A DNA stretch of 64,000 nt, taken from positions 2,063,501-2,127,500 of the forward strand of contig NZ_CP116808.1 in the NCBI RefSeq assembly GCF_028464065.1. Reading direction: 5' to 3'. This document shows, one piece after another, positions 54,166-63,157 of the stretch; the stretch's first letter is position 1; each line of letters starts with the position of its first letter. The notes beneath the pieces were generated by a model. That model ran no database searches and had not been told where the DNA came from. It saw only the letters and a program-made list of their open reading frames with translations. A program made the translations under genes and the position numbers. The stretch comes from Saprospira sp. CCB-QB6. Lineage in GTDB: Bacteria > Bacteroidota > Bacteroidia > Chitinophagales > Saprospiraceae.

Positions 54166-54424
54166 AAGCGCAGAATTTAATAACGTAAATTTGGGATATG
54201 GGATAGTTTGAGGGATTGGGTTCTTAACTTATATTAAGTCCCAAAAGTTTAACTAATACGCTTTAAAAGGAATAAAAGTTGGATTTTAACCGCCTTTTTT
54301 AGCTTTTGCCGCATATACTCCTTTAACTTTTGCGAAATTTAATGCTTTTGAAGTATAACTGCTAGTTTTAGCAAGTAAATATTTTGTTTCTTTTTAAGGT
54401 GGCAAGCTTCATCTATTCTTCACA

Positions 54425-54457
54425 AAAAAGGCGCTAGCTGCATACAGCTAGCGCCTT
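54425..54457 (-). terminator. Terminator after gltX
   Basis: Minus-strand arms AAGGCGCTAGCT and AGCTAGCGCCTT, loop GTATGC, then six T. It lies just below the gltX stop. Confidence 0.92.
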
Positions 54458-54461
54458 GATA

Positions 54462-55997
54462 TTATTGGGCGTCACAAAAAGCCATAAAGGCTTGAATGCG
54501 ATTTTTGTTTTCTTCTGGACCAAATAAGGCGGCCATCTCAAAAACATCAGGCCCCTGCATCGTTCCCGAAAGAGCAAAGCGAAGGAAGGGGAGCAAATCC
54601 CCAAACCCTAGGCTGTTGGCTTCCATGAAAGCCGTTACCGCTGTTTTAATTGCAGCTGCATCGGATGCAGCAAGCAGCTCGGGCAACTGACCAAAGAGTT
54701 CTGCCCGCTCCGCTGTCCATTTCTTAAGAACCTTTTTCTTGAGGTTTTTGGCCTCATTGGCTAAGGTGTCCTCATAATTGGGCGCTCCAAAGAAGTATTT
54801 TCCTACCGTCAACATTTCAGTCAGGAAATGTACCCGCTCTTTGAGCATGGCGGCAACAGCTTCCAAATAATTAAGCGAAAACTCTTGCCCCTGCTCTGCC
54901 ACCAAAGGCTGCAGTTCTTGAGCAAGTACTTTGTTCTCTGTGGCCATCAAATATTGCTGGCTAAACCAACGAGCTTTCTCAAAATCAAAACGCGCCCCAC
55001 TTTTACTGACTTTTTCTAAGTCAAAGGCTTCTACCAACTCCTCTAAACTGAACATCTCGCGATCTCCCTCTGGATGCCAACCCAATAAGGCCAAAAAGTT
55101 GAGCACTGGAGCAGGCGCAAAGCCCCACTCTCTAAATCCTTTGATCTTTTCTTGCCCCTCTTGCTCAAAATCAAGAGGAAAAACAGGCATTTCAAATTTA
55201 GCCGCATCCCGCTTGCTGAGCTTCCCATTGCCCTTGGGCTTGAGAATTAACGGAAGATGCGCAAAGGCGGGACGACTCTCTTCCCAACCCAAATAACGAT
55301 AGAGCATCACGTGCAAAGGCGTGCTGGGTAACCACTCTTCCCCACGAACAACATGGCTGATTTTCATCAAATAATCATCCACAATGTTGGCCAAATGATA
55401 GGTGGGCATTTGCTCAGTCCCCTTATACAAAACTTTGTCATCCATGTCGCGGCTGTTGTAACGCACCACGCCCCGAATCATATCTTCAAAAACGATTTCT
55501 TCTTCAGCAGGCAACAAAATCCGAACAACGTAGTCACCACTAGCCACAAGCTGATCCACTTCTTCTTGCCCTAGCGTTAAAGAGTTGCGCAATTTCATCC
55601 GACTTTCTGCATCGTACTTGAAATTTGGCTCTTCCTGACGAATCGCATCCAATTCCTCTGCCGTGTCAAAGGCATAATAAGCATAGCCACTATCCAATAG
55701 TTGCTGCGCATATTTTGCATACAAGGCTTTGCGGTCAGATTGGCGATAAGGACCATATTCTCCACCTTCTACTACCCCCTCATCAGGCGTCAAACCCAAC
55801 CAAGCCAAGGCTTCATTGATGTAGTCCTCAGCTTCAGCCACAAAACGCTTGCGGTCGGTATCCTCAATCCGCAAAATGAATTTTCCACCCATTTTTTTGG
55901 CAAAGAGATAATTGTATAAGGCGGTACGCACACCCCCAATATGTAGGGCTCCAGTTGGACTAGGTGCAAAACGCAGTCGTACTTGCTGAGACATCAT
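54462..55997 (-). CDS. gltX: Glutamate--tRNA ligase
   Basis: Class I aminoacyl-tRNA synthetase, 511 residues. HIGH motif in FAPSPTGALHIGGVRTALYNYL, RIEDTDRKRF glutamate-site text, and KMSKS-type motif GKLSKRDAAKF. The C-terminal anticodon-binding part is helical. The start is at MM (55997 or 55994). The closely spaced repeat copy 16 lies upstream. The assignment as GltX rather than GlnS follows from the bacterial GluRS order and length. Confidence 0.97.
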   Translation of the reverse strand: MMSQQVRLRFAPSPTGALHIGGVRTALYNYLFAKKMGGKFILRIEDTDRKRFVAEAEDYINEALAWLGLTPDEGVVEGGEYGPYRQSDRKALYAKYAQQLLDSGYAYYAFDTAEELDAIRQEEPNFKYDAESRMKLRNSLTLGQEEVDQLVASGDYVVRILLPAEEEIVFEDMIRGVVRYNSRDMDDKVLYKGTEQMPTYHLANIVDDYLMKISHVVRGEEWLPSTPLHVMLYRYLGWEESRPAFAHLPLILKPKGNGKLSKRDAAKFEMPVFPLDFEQEGQEKIKGFREWGFAPAPVLNFLALLGWHPEGDREMFSLEELVEAFDLEKVSKSGARFDFEKARWFSQQYLMATENKVLAQELQPLVAEQGQEFSLNYLEAVAAMLKERVHFLTEMLTVGKYFFGAPNYEDTLANEAKNLKKKVLKKWTAERAELFGQLPELLAASDAAAIKTAVTAFMEANSLGFGDLLPFLRFALSGTMQGPDVFEMAALFGPEENKNRIQAFMAFCDAQ

Positions 55998-56036
55998 GGC
56001 TTTTTTACTATTTTGCTAAATCTGAAAAGGTTATTG

Positions 56037-56260
56037 TTTTGGGGCCTCCCGCCTTCGGCGGGCGGTTACTCCCTTCGGTCGTCGAACTGCGAACTAACGT
56101 TCTTGTTGTCGTTCGGCAGCTCGCTATCAAGGGGCCTCCCGCCTTCGGCGGGCGCTACGTTCGGCAGCTCGCTCTTCGCTCGGCCCTTCAGCGGCTTTGC
56201 CGCTTCGGTCTGGCGCTGCGCGCCACTGCTGTCCATCGCTAGGCCGTTGCTGGCTTCGCC
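56037..56260 (+). repeat. GC-rich modular repeats, copies 16a and 16b in tandem
   Basis: Copy 16a (56037-56130): GGGGCCTCC-CGCCTTCGGCG-GGCGGTTACTCC, GGTCGTCGAACTGCG, slot palindrome GAACTAACGTTC, CTTGTTGTCGTT. Copy 16b (56131-56245): GGGGCCTCC-CGCCTTCGGCG, GCGCTACG, core GCTCGCTCTTCGCTCGGCCC, slot AGCGGCTTTGCCGCT, GGTCTGGC-GCTGCGCGCC, CCATCGCTAGGCC. Then a loose palindrome CTGGCTTCGCCAG. From there to 56459 is AT-rich sequence that should hold the promoter of the next gene (TATCTTTG at 56371-56378 fits a -7 box but has no partner). Confidence 0.88.
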
Positions 56261-56459
56261 AGCTAGGGCCATACCCCTTCGCTTTTCGGGGGCAAAGATA
56301 GGCTTTTTCAAAAACTTCTCTCTCTTCCTCAAATTTTTATGGCCCTATGCTTCAAGATTCTTCCAATTTCTATCTTTGACTCGCTTTAACTAGTTGCTAA
56401 GTACTACTTTTAGTCTAGCTCCCAAAAAGTTTGTTATTACCTCTTTGATATTTTGTAGG

Positions 56460-57554
56460 ATGAAAATTGTTCGCTATCTGAGGGCCTTGTCGGTCCGCCT
56501 TTTACTGCTACTAAATTTGCCCTTTAGTATTTTGCTTTTACTCTCTTATTTGGCCCCAATTATTCCTCCTACGAGCAATAGCTATTTGGCTATTTTGGCC
56601 TTGGGTTTCCCTTTTTTGCTCTTGGCCAATTTTGCTTGGACCCTCTTTTGGCTCTTTAGAAGAAAACGACTGTTTTATTTGCCCGCCATTTGCATTTTGT
56701 TGGGCTTCCCTTACTTTTCACAGACCTATGGACTGCGCTTTTCGGCCCAGCAGGCCGCGCCCAGCGGCTTCCGAATGATGAGCTATAATATGCGCTATTT
56801 TAATACGGGCCTATACCGAAAAGAGCAGGATTGGCTGCAGGAACAAAATCGCTTTTTGGCCTATCTCAGAAAGGAAAATCCCCATATTTTGGCCGCTCAA
56901 GAGTGCTCTGGTAGGGGAGGAGCTTCGACTCAGCGCTTTCAAGATAGTTTGGCCAAAATGGGCCTGTCTTATCAGCATTTGGGAGGCGGGAGCAGCTTGG
57001 GCATCTTTAGCCGATATCCTTTAATCAATTTGGGCCAAATACGCTTTGAGGGCTCGCATAATGGGGCCATCTTCGCCGATTTAATTGGTCCAAAAGATAC
57101 TTTTCGACTTTATTCTGTGCATTTGCAATCTACCCGCTTGGGCCAAGATGCAGGAGAGGTCCTAAAAAAAGAGAATCTAAAATCATTAAACGATAAGAAA
57201 ACCCAAGATACTTATTATCGCATTGGTTCCAAGTTGAGTAATGCTTTTGAATTGAGGTGTATTCAGGCCCAAGCCATTGCCAAGCATGCGAGTTCTTCGC
57301 CGCATCCAGTATTTATTTTGGGCGATTTTAATGATACGCCTCTTTCTTATACTTATCGTTTATTGGTCAAGGGAAGAAAAGACAGCTTTATTGAGCAGGG
57401 AAGTGGTTTGGGGGCTAGTTATGCTGGAGCCTTGCCTGGCTTGCGGATAGATTACATTTTGTTGCCTGAAGCTTGCAAAGCTCATAATCATCGGTTGCAG
57501 GCCAATGCTATATCTGATCATCGGGCGGTAATTTCGGATTGTGAGTGCCCCTAG
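56460..57554 (+). CDS. Endonuclease/exonuclease/phosphatase-family membrane protein
   Basis: 364 residues from the ATG at 56460; the longer frame needs TTG. Three hydrophobic helices occupy about 10-100 (LLLLLNLPFSILLLLSYL, LAILALGFPFLLLANFAWTLFW, YLPAICILLGFPYF). The rest is an EEP catalytic domain: RMMSYNMRYF, HILAAQEC, YSVHLQS, FILGDFNDTP and the final ISDHRAVIS with the catalytic Asp-His. This family cleaves phosphoester bonds in lipids, nucleic acids or sugars; the exact substrate is not clear. The membrane anchor suggests action at the inner membrane, facing the periplasm. Confidence 0.9.
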   Translation: MKIVRYLRALSVRLLLLLNLPFSILLLLSYLAPIIPPTSNSYLAILALGFPFLLLANFAWTLFWLFRRKRLFYLPAICILLGFPYFSQTYGLRFSAQQAAPSGFRMMSYNMRYFNTGLYRKEQDWLQEQNRFLAYLRKENPHILAAQECSGRGGASTQRFQDSLAKMGLSYQHLGGGSSLGIFSRYPLINLGQIRFEGSHNGAIFADLIGPKDTFRLYSVHLQSTRLGQDAGEVLKKENLKSLNDKKTQDTYYRIGSKLSNAFELRCIQAQAIAKHASSSPHPVFILGDFNDTPLSYTYRLLVKGRKDSFIEQGSGLGASYAGALPGLRIDYILLPEACKAHNHRLQANAISDHRAVISDCECP

Positions 57555-57575
57555 TGGTCTATTGGTCCAAGAAAA

Positions 57576-57737
57576 AGGCGGCAAAGCCGCCGCCAAGGCG
57601 CGAAGCGCCTCGGCTGAGGGATGGACAGCAGTGGCCGCAGGCCAGACCAAAGCGGCAAAGCCGCTGCAGGGCCGAGCGAATAGCGAGCTGCGAGACAGCC
57701 CGACCCGCCCAAAGGGCGGGGCAGCCCCAAAAAAAGA
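57576..57737 (-). repeat. GC-rich modular repeat, copy 17 (type B, inverted)
   Basis: GGCGGCAAAGCCGCC, GGCGCGAAGCGCC, GGCTGAGGGATGG, GGCCGCAGGCC-AGACC, slot AGCGGCAAAGCCGCT, core GGGCCGAGCGAATA, CAGCCCGACCCGCCC and GGGGCAGCCCCAAAAAAA. The remaining 160 bp to the next start are AT-rich and gene-free. Confidence 0.9.
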
Positions 57738-57896
57738 AGTATAAAGGAGTGATTATTTTTGCCCAACCCTTCTGTTTTAGGTCGTGTTTACAAAACTGTG
57801 TTGCTAAGGACAGCATAAAATTATTACTCAAGCATTAGCAGAGCCTCATTCTTAAATGAGTTCTGTATTTTGCAATTTCATTTAAAAAAAAGCCAA

Positions 57897-59681
57897 ATGT
57901 CAAAAATCTATCAATTGTTTGCAGCTGCTTTTCTGCTGTCATCATCGGTCCTTACGGCCCAAAATATTGTATCTACCGCGGCTCAGCCGCAGACCCATTT
58001 GCTAGAGGGCATTACGGGAGTCAACTGTTACTATTGTGCGCAAGAGTTGGCGGAGCTTAAGGATTTGGCACAGACTCATAACTTTGTTTTTAGCCAGTTG
58101 CATACATCGGCTTTTGCACAGCCTCAGAATGGGCAAATTGATTTTCGGAATGCTACGGCTGATGCTTTGGGTGATTTAGCGGCTTATGATCAATTGCCTG
58201 CGGCAATGATTAACCGCAAAAATATGGGGAATTTGGCCCAAGCAACGGGCAGCTTATCAGTTTCTTTGGCAGATTGGGAAACAGCCTTGAATAGCTTGGG
58301 GACGGCTAATGCTGCAGTAAATTTGGGTTTGGATGCTAGTTTGGATTTGAGCAATGGGCAGCTTAATATCGTGGCGGAAAGTTATTATACGGCTGATAGT
58401 CCCACGGACACGAACTACTTGCAAGTTTACATCTTGCAAGATAGTGTGTTAAGTACTCAGGCGGGAGCTGCGGATTTAAATCCCAATAATCTGACGGCTG
58501 AGGGGCTTTATTGGCAGCGCAATGTTTTGCGTATGCAATTGCCTTTGGTTTCCTTAACTCAGACGGCTGCTACAAGTTTTCAGGCTGATAGTTTTCAGTT
58601 GAGTTTACCCGATTCATTTCAGGGCGTAGCGCTAGACTTTGCTCAGTTGCGCATTTTGGCTTTGGTCAGTACTGCTGAGCAAGGAGAAGTATTGAATGCG
58701 GCTGAAATTCGTCCTCGGTTGACTGGTCCAAATCCTTTTGCCAGTAGTATTGTGCAGGGGCAATGGGCGGAGCCATTTAATAGCATTTGTGGGAGTACGG
58801 CCAGCTATCAGTTGTTGGTAAAAAATTTGGGGACCAGTTATATTGATAGTCTAGGTGTGAGTTATGACTTGAACTTGGGCCAAAGTTCGGGGAGTCAACA
58901 AGTAGTTTTACAGCCTAGTTTGGCCCCAGGGTATAGTCAAATTATTGTGGTAGAAGATATTCCAGGTTTTTTGCAAGCCAATAATAGCTTGGAATTAAGT
59001 ATTAGCGAAATTAACGGTTTACCCAATCCCAATGTAAACATTGTGAATGATGTCATTAACCAAGCGCCCAGCTTCCAATCGGATAGCGCAGTGGGGCAAT
59101 TGCGAGTAGTTTTTGATAATTATCCAGAGGACGTGAGTTGGGAACTTCGTGACCTTAGTGTGGATAGTTTGGTCCTTTACGGTGATAGCATTGATGCTGT
59201 GACAGCTAGTGTTGTTCAGGATTTTGACGCTGTTTCGGGACATTGTTATGAGTTTATTATCCAAGATGCTTTTGGCGATGGTATTTGCTGTGGTTATGGA
59301 TTAGGTTATTATACGCTTGAAATTGGTGGGTTAACCATTGATAGTAGCGGTAGTTTTGGGGCTCAAGGAGGGCTACGTTTTAGTTGGCAAATGGGACCAA
59401 CGGCAGTTGAGCAGCTTAATAATTTGTCGGGTAAAATTTATCCTAATCCTTCTACGGGATATTTGCAACTAGAACTAAATAGCGAAGTAGCCACAGCGGC
59501 TCAACTAGATGTTTATAATCTATTGGGCCAGAAAGTACGCCCTAGTAGTTCTTTGGAGCTATATGGCGGCGCCCAGCAATTACAAATTAACTTAGAAGAC
59601 TTGCCCAATGGGAGTTATCAGTTGATTGTGCGAACAGCAACTGGGCAGTTTAGTAAACTACTGTTGATACAAAAGCCCTAG
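57897..59681 (+). CDS. Omp28-like secreted protein with T9SS sorting domain
   Basis: 594 residues from the ATG at 57897, signal peptide ending VLTAQ. The first domain opens LLEGITGVNCYYCAQELAEL, a thioredoxin-like Omp28-type start with C44 and C47. A second part contains the repeat common in T9SS cargo (VVFDNYPEDVSWELRDL and FIIQDAFGDGICCGYGLGYYTLEIGG). The last 75 residues form a type A sorting domain (KIYPNPSTGYLQLEL, DVYNLLGQKVRP, LPNGSYQLIVRTATG), so the protein should be exported by T9SS and put on the surface. Function unknown; the CxxC suggests a redox or fold-stabilising role. Confidence 0.88.
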   Translation: MSKIYQLFAAAFLLSSSVLTAQNIVSTAAQPQTHLLEGITGVNCYYCAQELAELKDLAQTHNFVFSQLHTSAFAQPQNGQIDFRNATADALGDLAAYDQLPAAMINRKNMGNLAQATGSLSVSLADWETALNSLGTANAAVNLGLDASLDLSNGQLNIVAESYYTADSPTDTNYLQVYILQDSVLSTQAGAADLNPNNLTAEGLYWQRNVLRMQLPLVSLTQTAATSFQADSFQLSLPDSFQGVALDFAQLRILALVSTAEQGEVLNAAEIRPRLTGPNPFASSIVQGQWAEPFNSICGSTASYQLLVKNLGTSYIDSLGVSYDLNLGQSSGSQQVVLQPSLAPGYSQIIVVEDIPGFLQANNSLELSISEINGLPNPNVNIVNDVINQAPSFQSDSAVGQLRVVFDNYPEDVSWELRDLSVDSLVLYGDSIDAVTASVVQDFDAVSGHCYEFIIQDAFGDGICCGYGLGYYTLEIGGLTIDSSGSFGAQGGLRFSWQMGPTAVEQLNNLSGKIYPNPSTGYLQLELNSEVATAAQLDVYNLLGQKVRPSSSLELYGGAQQLQINLEDLPNGSYQLIVRTATGQFSKLLLIQKP

Positions 59682-59893
59682 GGGGCAATTTGGCCAAATA
59701 GTTTTGGAAGTCTACAAACAGCCATAGGCCTGCTCTTGCGAGACAGACCCATGGTACTAACCAAAACAAAACAAACATTAAAACCATTAAAAAACCACTA
59801 AAATGAAAAGTCTTTTTGAGACTAAGCAGCCTGAATATTAGGCGGCTATAAATTGGAAATCATCAAGAAACTGGGATAAAACTTTGTTTGTAG

Positions 59894-59923
59894 GGCGGGG
59901 CGCTTATGCGCTCTGCCTTTTTT
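59894..59923 (+). terminator. Terminator below the Omp28-like gene
   Basis: Arms GGCGGGGCGC and GCGCTCTGCC (two G-T pairs), loop TTAT, then six T. It lies 213 bp after the stop codon, leaving a long 3' region. Confidence 0.8.
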
Positions 59924-59944
59924 AGCCCTTAAAAGGGAGTAATT

Positions 59945-60313
59945 CTAATCTAGAGGAGCAGTTTGCTTGCGCAAATGCTTGACTAGGCCGTAGAGAACAG
60001 CGGCAGCCTCATTGGCTTTATTTTCTAACTCTTCTTGGTCCCTGGGACGAATAAGCTCGATTTCTTGGCCCAAAGCCAGCATGCTTCGGCATTCGCTTAG
60101 GCTTTGGCGAGCATCTAAAAGGTATTGTTCTTGGGCCATTTTGTGAAATTGCTCTTGGCCTAAGGCCACTTGATTGAGTGCTCGACTAGCCGTGAGTAAA
60201 AGGCTGTCTTTATACCAGCTCTCGGAACAATTTTGTAGACTTTGGTGCAGGCTTTTACAGAAACTAGCTGTTTTTTGCCAAACCAAGCTTTGTTTGAAAT
60301 TGGGGTAAGCCAT
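59945..60313 (-). CDS. Four-helix-bundle protein
   Basis: 122 residues of the small four-helix-bundle family: N-terminal FKQSLVWQKTASFCKSLHQSL, central DSLLLTASRALNQVALGQ, and C-terminal helices (LENKANEAAAVLYGLVKHLRK). The family is best known from intervening sequences in 23S rRNA, but stand-alone copies occur widely; no rRNA is here. Its function is not established. It lies 69 bp below radC on the same strand. Confidence 0.8.
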   Translation of the reverse strand: MAYPNFKQSLVWQKTASFCKSLHQSLQNCSESWYKDSLLLTASRALNQVALGQEQFHKMAQEQYLLDARQSLSECRSMLALGQEIELIRPRDQEELENKANEAAAVLYGLVKHLRKQTAPLD

Positions 60314-60382
60314 GAAATAAATTTAATTGGGGTGAGCAATAAGGATCGCTTTCTGGGGTGTTTCTTTTTTATGTGGGCCTCG

Positions 60383-61111
60383 CTAAGAGGGCATAAAGCC
60401 ATCATCGGCAAAGCTGCAGTAGTCAGTAGCCGCAATAATTATATGGTCCAAAACCTGAAGATCTAGAATGCGGGCACCTTGGCAGAGCTTTTCGGTGAGT
60501 TGGATATCCGCTTGACTAGGCGTTTTATTACCAGAGGGGTGATTATGGACCAAAATCAAAGCGCAGGCGCGCTCATATTCCAAAACTCGACGAAAGAGTT
60601 TTTTGGGATCTACGGCCGTACTTGCCAAGCCGCCCTCACTCAATTGCAATTTGGCCAAAACTCGGTTGGCTCTATTGAGCAAAAGCACCCAAAACTCTTC
60701 ATGGGCCAAATCCATGACCAAAGGAGCCGCCAAGCGATAAGCTTCCGCCGATGAGCGAATGACTGGCCGAGATGGAAGAGCCGCTGATTGACGTCTTCTC
60801 CCTAGCTCTAAAGCCGCGGCTATACGGATGGCTTTGGCTTGGCCCACTCCCGAAAATCCCTTTAGCTCCCGAAGAGAAAGCTCTCCCAAAACCTGTAAAT
60901 TGTTTTCTACCTTTTTGAGGATTTCTCGGGCCAATTCTACAGCCGTTTTGCCACTACAGCCAGAACTCAGTAAAATGGCAATTAACTCCGCATCGCTGAG
61001 TTGAGCACCACCTTTTTCTAAAAACTTTTCTCTGGGCCGCTCCGCTACCGCCCATTCTGTTATAGGGCGATGACGATAGCTAGCTTGCTGGGGTTGAATG
61101 GGTTCATCCAT
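60383..61111 (-). CDS. radC: RadC-family protein (JAB/MPN domain)
   Basis: 242 residues. N-terminal UPF0758 part (ERPREKFLEKGGAQLSDAELIAILL), a helix-hairpin-helix (LRELKGFSGVGQAKAIRIAAALELG) and a C-terminal metal-binding JAMM motif HNHPSGNKTPSQAD. The RadC name is historical; a DNA-repair role is disputed. A full promoter is placed directly upstream (61142-61172). Confidence 0.95.
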   Translation of the reverse strand: MDEPIQPQQASYRHRPITEWAVAERPREKFLEKGGAQLSDAELIAILLSSGCSGKTAVELAREILKKVENNLQVLGELSLRELKGFSGVGQAKAIRIAAALELGRRRQSAALPSRPVIRSSAEAYRLAAPLVMDLAHEEFWVLLLNRANRVLAKLQLSEGGLASTAVDPKKLFRRVLEYERACALILVHNHPSGNKTPSQADIQLTEKLCQGARILDLQVLDHIIIAATDYCSFADDGFMPS

Positions 61112-61141
61112 GGGATAACTGCTTTTGTTTTATCGTTTACT

Positions 61142-61172
61142 CAAATGTAGGACTAGTTTTTTAAATATGCAA
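61142..61172 (-). promoter_or_regulatory. radC promoter (TTG - 20 nt - TACATTTG)
   Basis: On the minus strand TTG (61172-61170), exactly 20 nt, then TACATTTG (61149-61142), 31 bp before the ATG. The geometry is identical to the ssb promoter. Confidence 0.7.
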
Positions 61173-61234
61173 GAGATATTTAATTTTTTTCGTAAATATT
61201 TTGAAGTTAGGTTGTTTTTGGGCCAATAAGGGCA

Positions 61235-61264
61235 AAAAAAAGCCCCCTAAAAATTAGGAGGCTG
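61235..61264 (-). terminator. Terminator after the rhomboid 1 gene
   Basis: Minus-strand arms AGCCTCCTAA and TTAGGGGGCT (one mismatch, loop TTT), then eight T. It lies below the stop at 61271. Confidence 0.88.
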
Positions 61265-61270
61265 ATTGTT

Positions 61271-62233
61271 TTATTTCTTCTGGCTACTTTCGTCCAGATA
61301 AGTTTTTTCATCTTTTGTGAGGCTATCGTAACCCGAACTTCGAATCTTGTCCAAGATAGCATCTACACATTCTTGATGACTGAGATGTCGATATTTCTGG
61401 GCAAAGGTCCGACTATAGCCTCCATAGTTATTGTTGGAGGTCTGGCTCTGAGCCGAAGCCTGCATACTATTGCTTTCTGTTTTTCGATAAGCCATTTTGG
61501 GCTGTGGGCGACTTTGAGGCTTTACTTTTTGTTGGCGTCCCTCAAAAAGGGGACTAAGTGGAAGGGAAAGGTCTCGACCACGCTTTAAAAGGTAAATAAA
61601 GAGCCAACCCATGGCCGCTCCTCCAAGATGAGCCAAATGCCCACCAGAATTATTGAGCGAGACAGAAACTAAATCAATCAAAACAAAGGCTAAGGCTACA
61701 TACTGTAATTGAACATTGCCAATCAAAATAAAGCGCATGCTCGCTTTGGGCGTTAGGGCCGCTGCAGCTAGCACAACCCCCATAACTCCAGCCGAGGCCC
61801 CAACAATAACCGCTGTTGAACTCTGCCCATAAAAGGCAGGAAATAAATTGTAGGACAATAAAAAGAATATTCCTCCGCTAAGCCCAGACAATAAATAAAT
61901 CCCCCAAATCTGACGATCCTTAAGTAGGTTGTTGACAATACGGCCAAACCAATAAAGAATGAGCATATTCATCAATAAATGCCAAATGCCGCTATGCAAA
62001 AACATATAGCTGATGAGGGTCCAAGGACGAACCAAAAGCTTGGCAGCATCCGCAGGCAAATACAGCCAATTCTGCACTTCGGCCCAATAGAGCTCTGTAG
62101 AAATGCCAAATAAGAAGAAAGGCAACAACAAAAGATTGAGGCCCAAATGAGCCGCAATGTTGAGCATGATTAGCCGAATAACAGAGTTGCCCCGCTGATA
62201 ATTATATTTTAAGTCTTGCCAAAGAGTGGTCAT
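61271..62233 (-). CDS. Rhomboid-family intramembrane serine protease 1
   Basis: 320 residues with about six membrane helices in the first 220. Catalytic Ser in GASAGVMG and catalytic His in GGHLAHLGG; the oxyanion-side HSGIWHLLMNM text is also present. A soluble tail (about 225-320) has a Gln/Ser/Asn-rich linker and a short C-terminal domain (HLSHQECVDAILDKIRSSGYDSLTKDEKTYLDE) typical of Bacteroidota rhomboids. It cleaves transmembrane segments of unknown substrates. A second rhomboid gene lies 101 bp upstream on the same strand. Confidence 0.94.
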   Translation of the reverse strand: MTTLWQDLKYNYQRGNSVIRLIMLNIAAHLGLNLLLLPFFLFGISTELYWAEVQNWLYLPADAAKLLVRPWTLISYMFLHSGIWHLLMNMLILYWFGRIVNNLLKDRQIWGIYLLSGLSGGIFFLLSYNLFPAFYGQSSTAVIVGASAGVMGVVLAAAALTPKASMRFILIGNVQLQYVALAFVLIDLVSVSLNNSGGHLAHLGGAAMGWLFIYLLKRGRDLSLPLSPLFEGRQQKVKPQSRPQPKMAYRKTESNSMQASAQSQTSNNNYGGYSRTFAQKYRHLSHQECVDAILDKIRSSGYDSLTKDEKTYLDESSQKK

Positions 62234-62334
62234 ATTTTAACTGATTGGGGAGTGTGACAAATGAAATCAATCTACTGATAAGCTTCTGTCTATTAAAGGG
62301 AAAGCTAGTCGATCGGTTTCAAAAAATACAAAAT

Positions 62335-63057
62335 TTAATAGAGCTTTCCCGCTTTTTTCCAATACCAAATAAGCAAATACCCAAAAATGGCCCCTCCAAG
62401 ATGCGCAAAATGCGCCACCCCAGCCTGCTGCCCAGAGAACCCCATGTATAAAGCCAATCCTCCCATGATTAACACAAAGTATTTGGCTTTCAAGGGAATC
62501 GGGGGGATTAATAACATAATCATCCGATTCGGAAATAAGGCCCCAAAAGCTGCCAAAACCCCATAAATCGCCCCAGATGCTCCCACCGCAGGTATATTCA
62601 TGATATTGTAAGCATACTGTAGCTGGTCCCGAACATCAGGAGAAATGTTCCGATTATAGGTCCCCTCTTCCAAAAATTGCGTTCTAACCGCAGGATCTAA
62701 ACCCTCTAAAGCATATTGTAACTCCACATAACCCGCCAACTGATGAAGAAAAACAGCCCCCAAACCCGTAATAATATAAAAGAGCAAAAAACGCTTGGCT
62801 CCCAATCGCCACTCTACATCTCGCCCAAACATATAAAGCGCAAACATATTGAAGAAAATATGTGTGATGCTCTGCTGCGAATGCATAAACATATGCGTCA
62901 CAATCTGATAAGGCTGAAAATTATCACTCATGATGGGATACATGGCGAGCATATTATTCATGGCCGGAAACATCATGGACACAATGTACATGATGACGTT
63001 GATGATAATCAGGTTCTTAACAACCTCCGGTAATTGTATGCCTCTCTGTCCAATCAT
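62335..63057 (-). CDS. Rhomboid-family intramembrane serine protease 2
   Basis: 240 residues, six membrane helices. Catalytic Ser in GASGAIYGVLAAFG and His in AHFAHLGGAIFG; HIFFNMFALYMFG forms the usual second-helix motif. An insert of about 50 residues lies between helices (ELQYALEGLDPAVRTQFLEEG...). There is no soluble tail, unlike its neighbour. Adjacent rhomboid pairs are common in Bacteroidota. Confidence 0.94.
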   Translation of the reverse strand: MIGQRGIQLPEVVKNLIIINVIMYIVSMMFPAMNNMLAMYPIMSDNFQPYQIVTHMFMHSQQSITHIFFNMFALYMFGRDVEWRLGAKRFLLFYIITGLGAVFLHQLAGYVELQYALEGLDPAVRTQFLEEGTYNRNISPDVRDQLQYAYNIMNIPAVGASGAIYGVLAAFGALFPNRMIMLLIPPIPLKAKYFVLIMGGLALYMGFSGQQAGVAHFAHLGGAIFGYLLIWYWKKAGKLY

Positions 63058-63076
63058 TCTTTCTATTTTTTATACA

Positions 63077-63124
63077 ATAAAAAAAAGGTTGTTCGATAAG
63101 GCCGAAACCTCTCCGAACAACCTT
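63077..63124 (-). terminator. Terminator after the NifU-like gene
   Basis: Minus-strand arms AAGGTTGTTCG and CGAACAACCTT with an 18-nt loop, then eight T. It separates the NifU-like gene from the rhomboid genes. Confidence 0.88.
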
Positions 63125-63157
63125 AAAAGTACAAAATTATCTTTTATCACTCTCTGG

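Noticed and set aside
54166-54424. Small RNA or tRNA in the DksA-gltX spacer
   Set aside because: I looked for cloverleaf arms and T-loop text here and in the other spacers and found none; the region is AT-rich with only the gltX terminator.
59802-59840. Twelve-codon ORF (MKSLFETKQPEY) in the 3' region of the Omp28-like gene
   Set aside because: Too short to support from one sequence, and no ribosome-binding or coding signal could be judged. It overlaps a weak hairpin and may be untranslated 3' region.
59945-60313. 23S rRNA intervening-sequence protein implying an rRNA operon
   Set aside because: The four-helix-bundle family is known from such sites, but there is no rRNA sequence around this gene, so it is a stand-alone copy.
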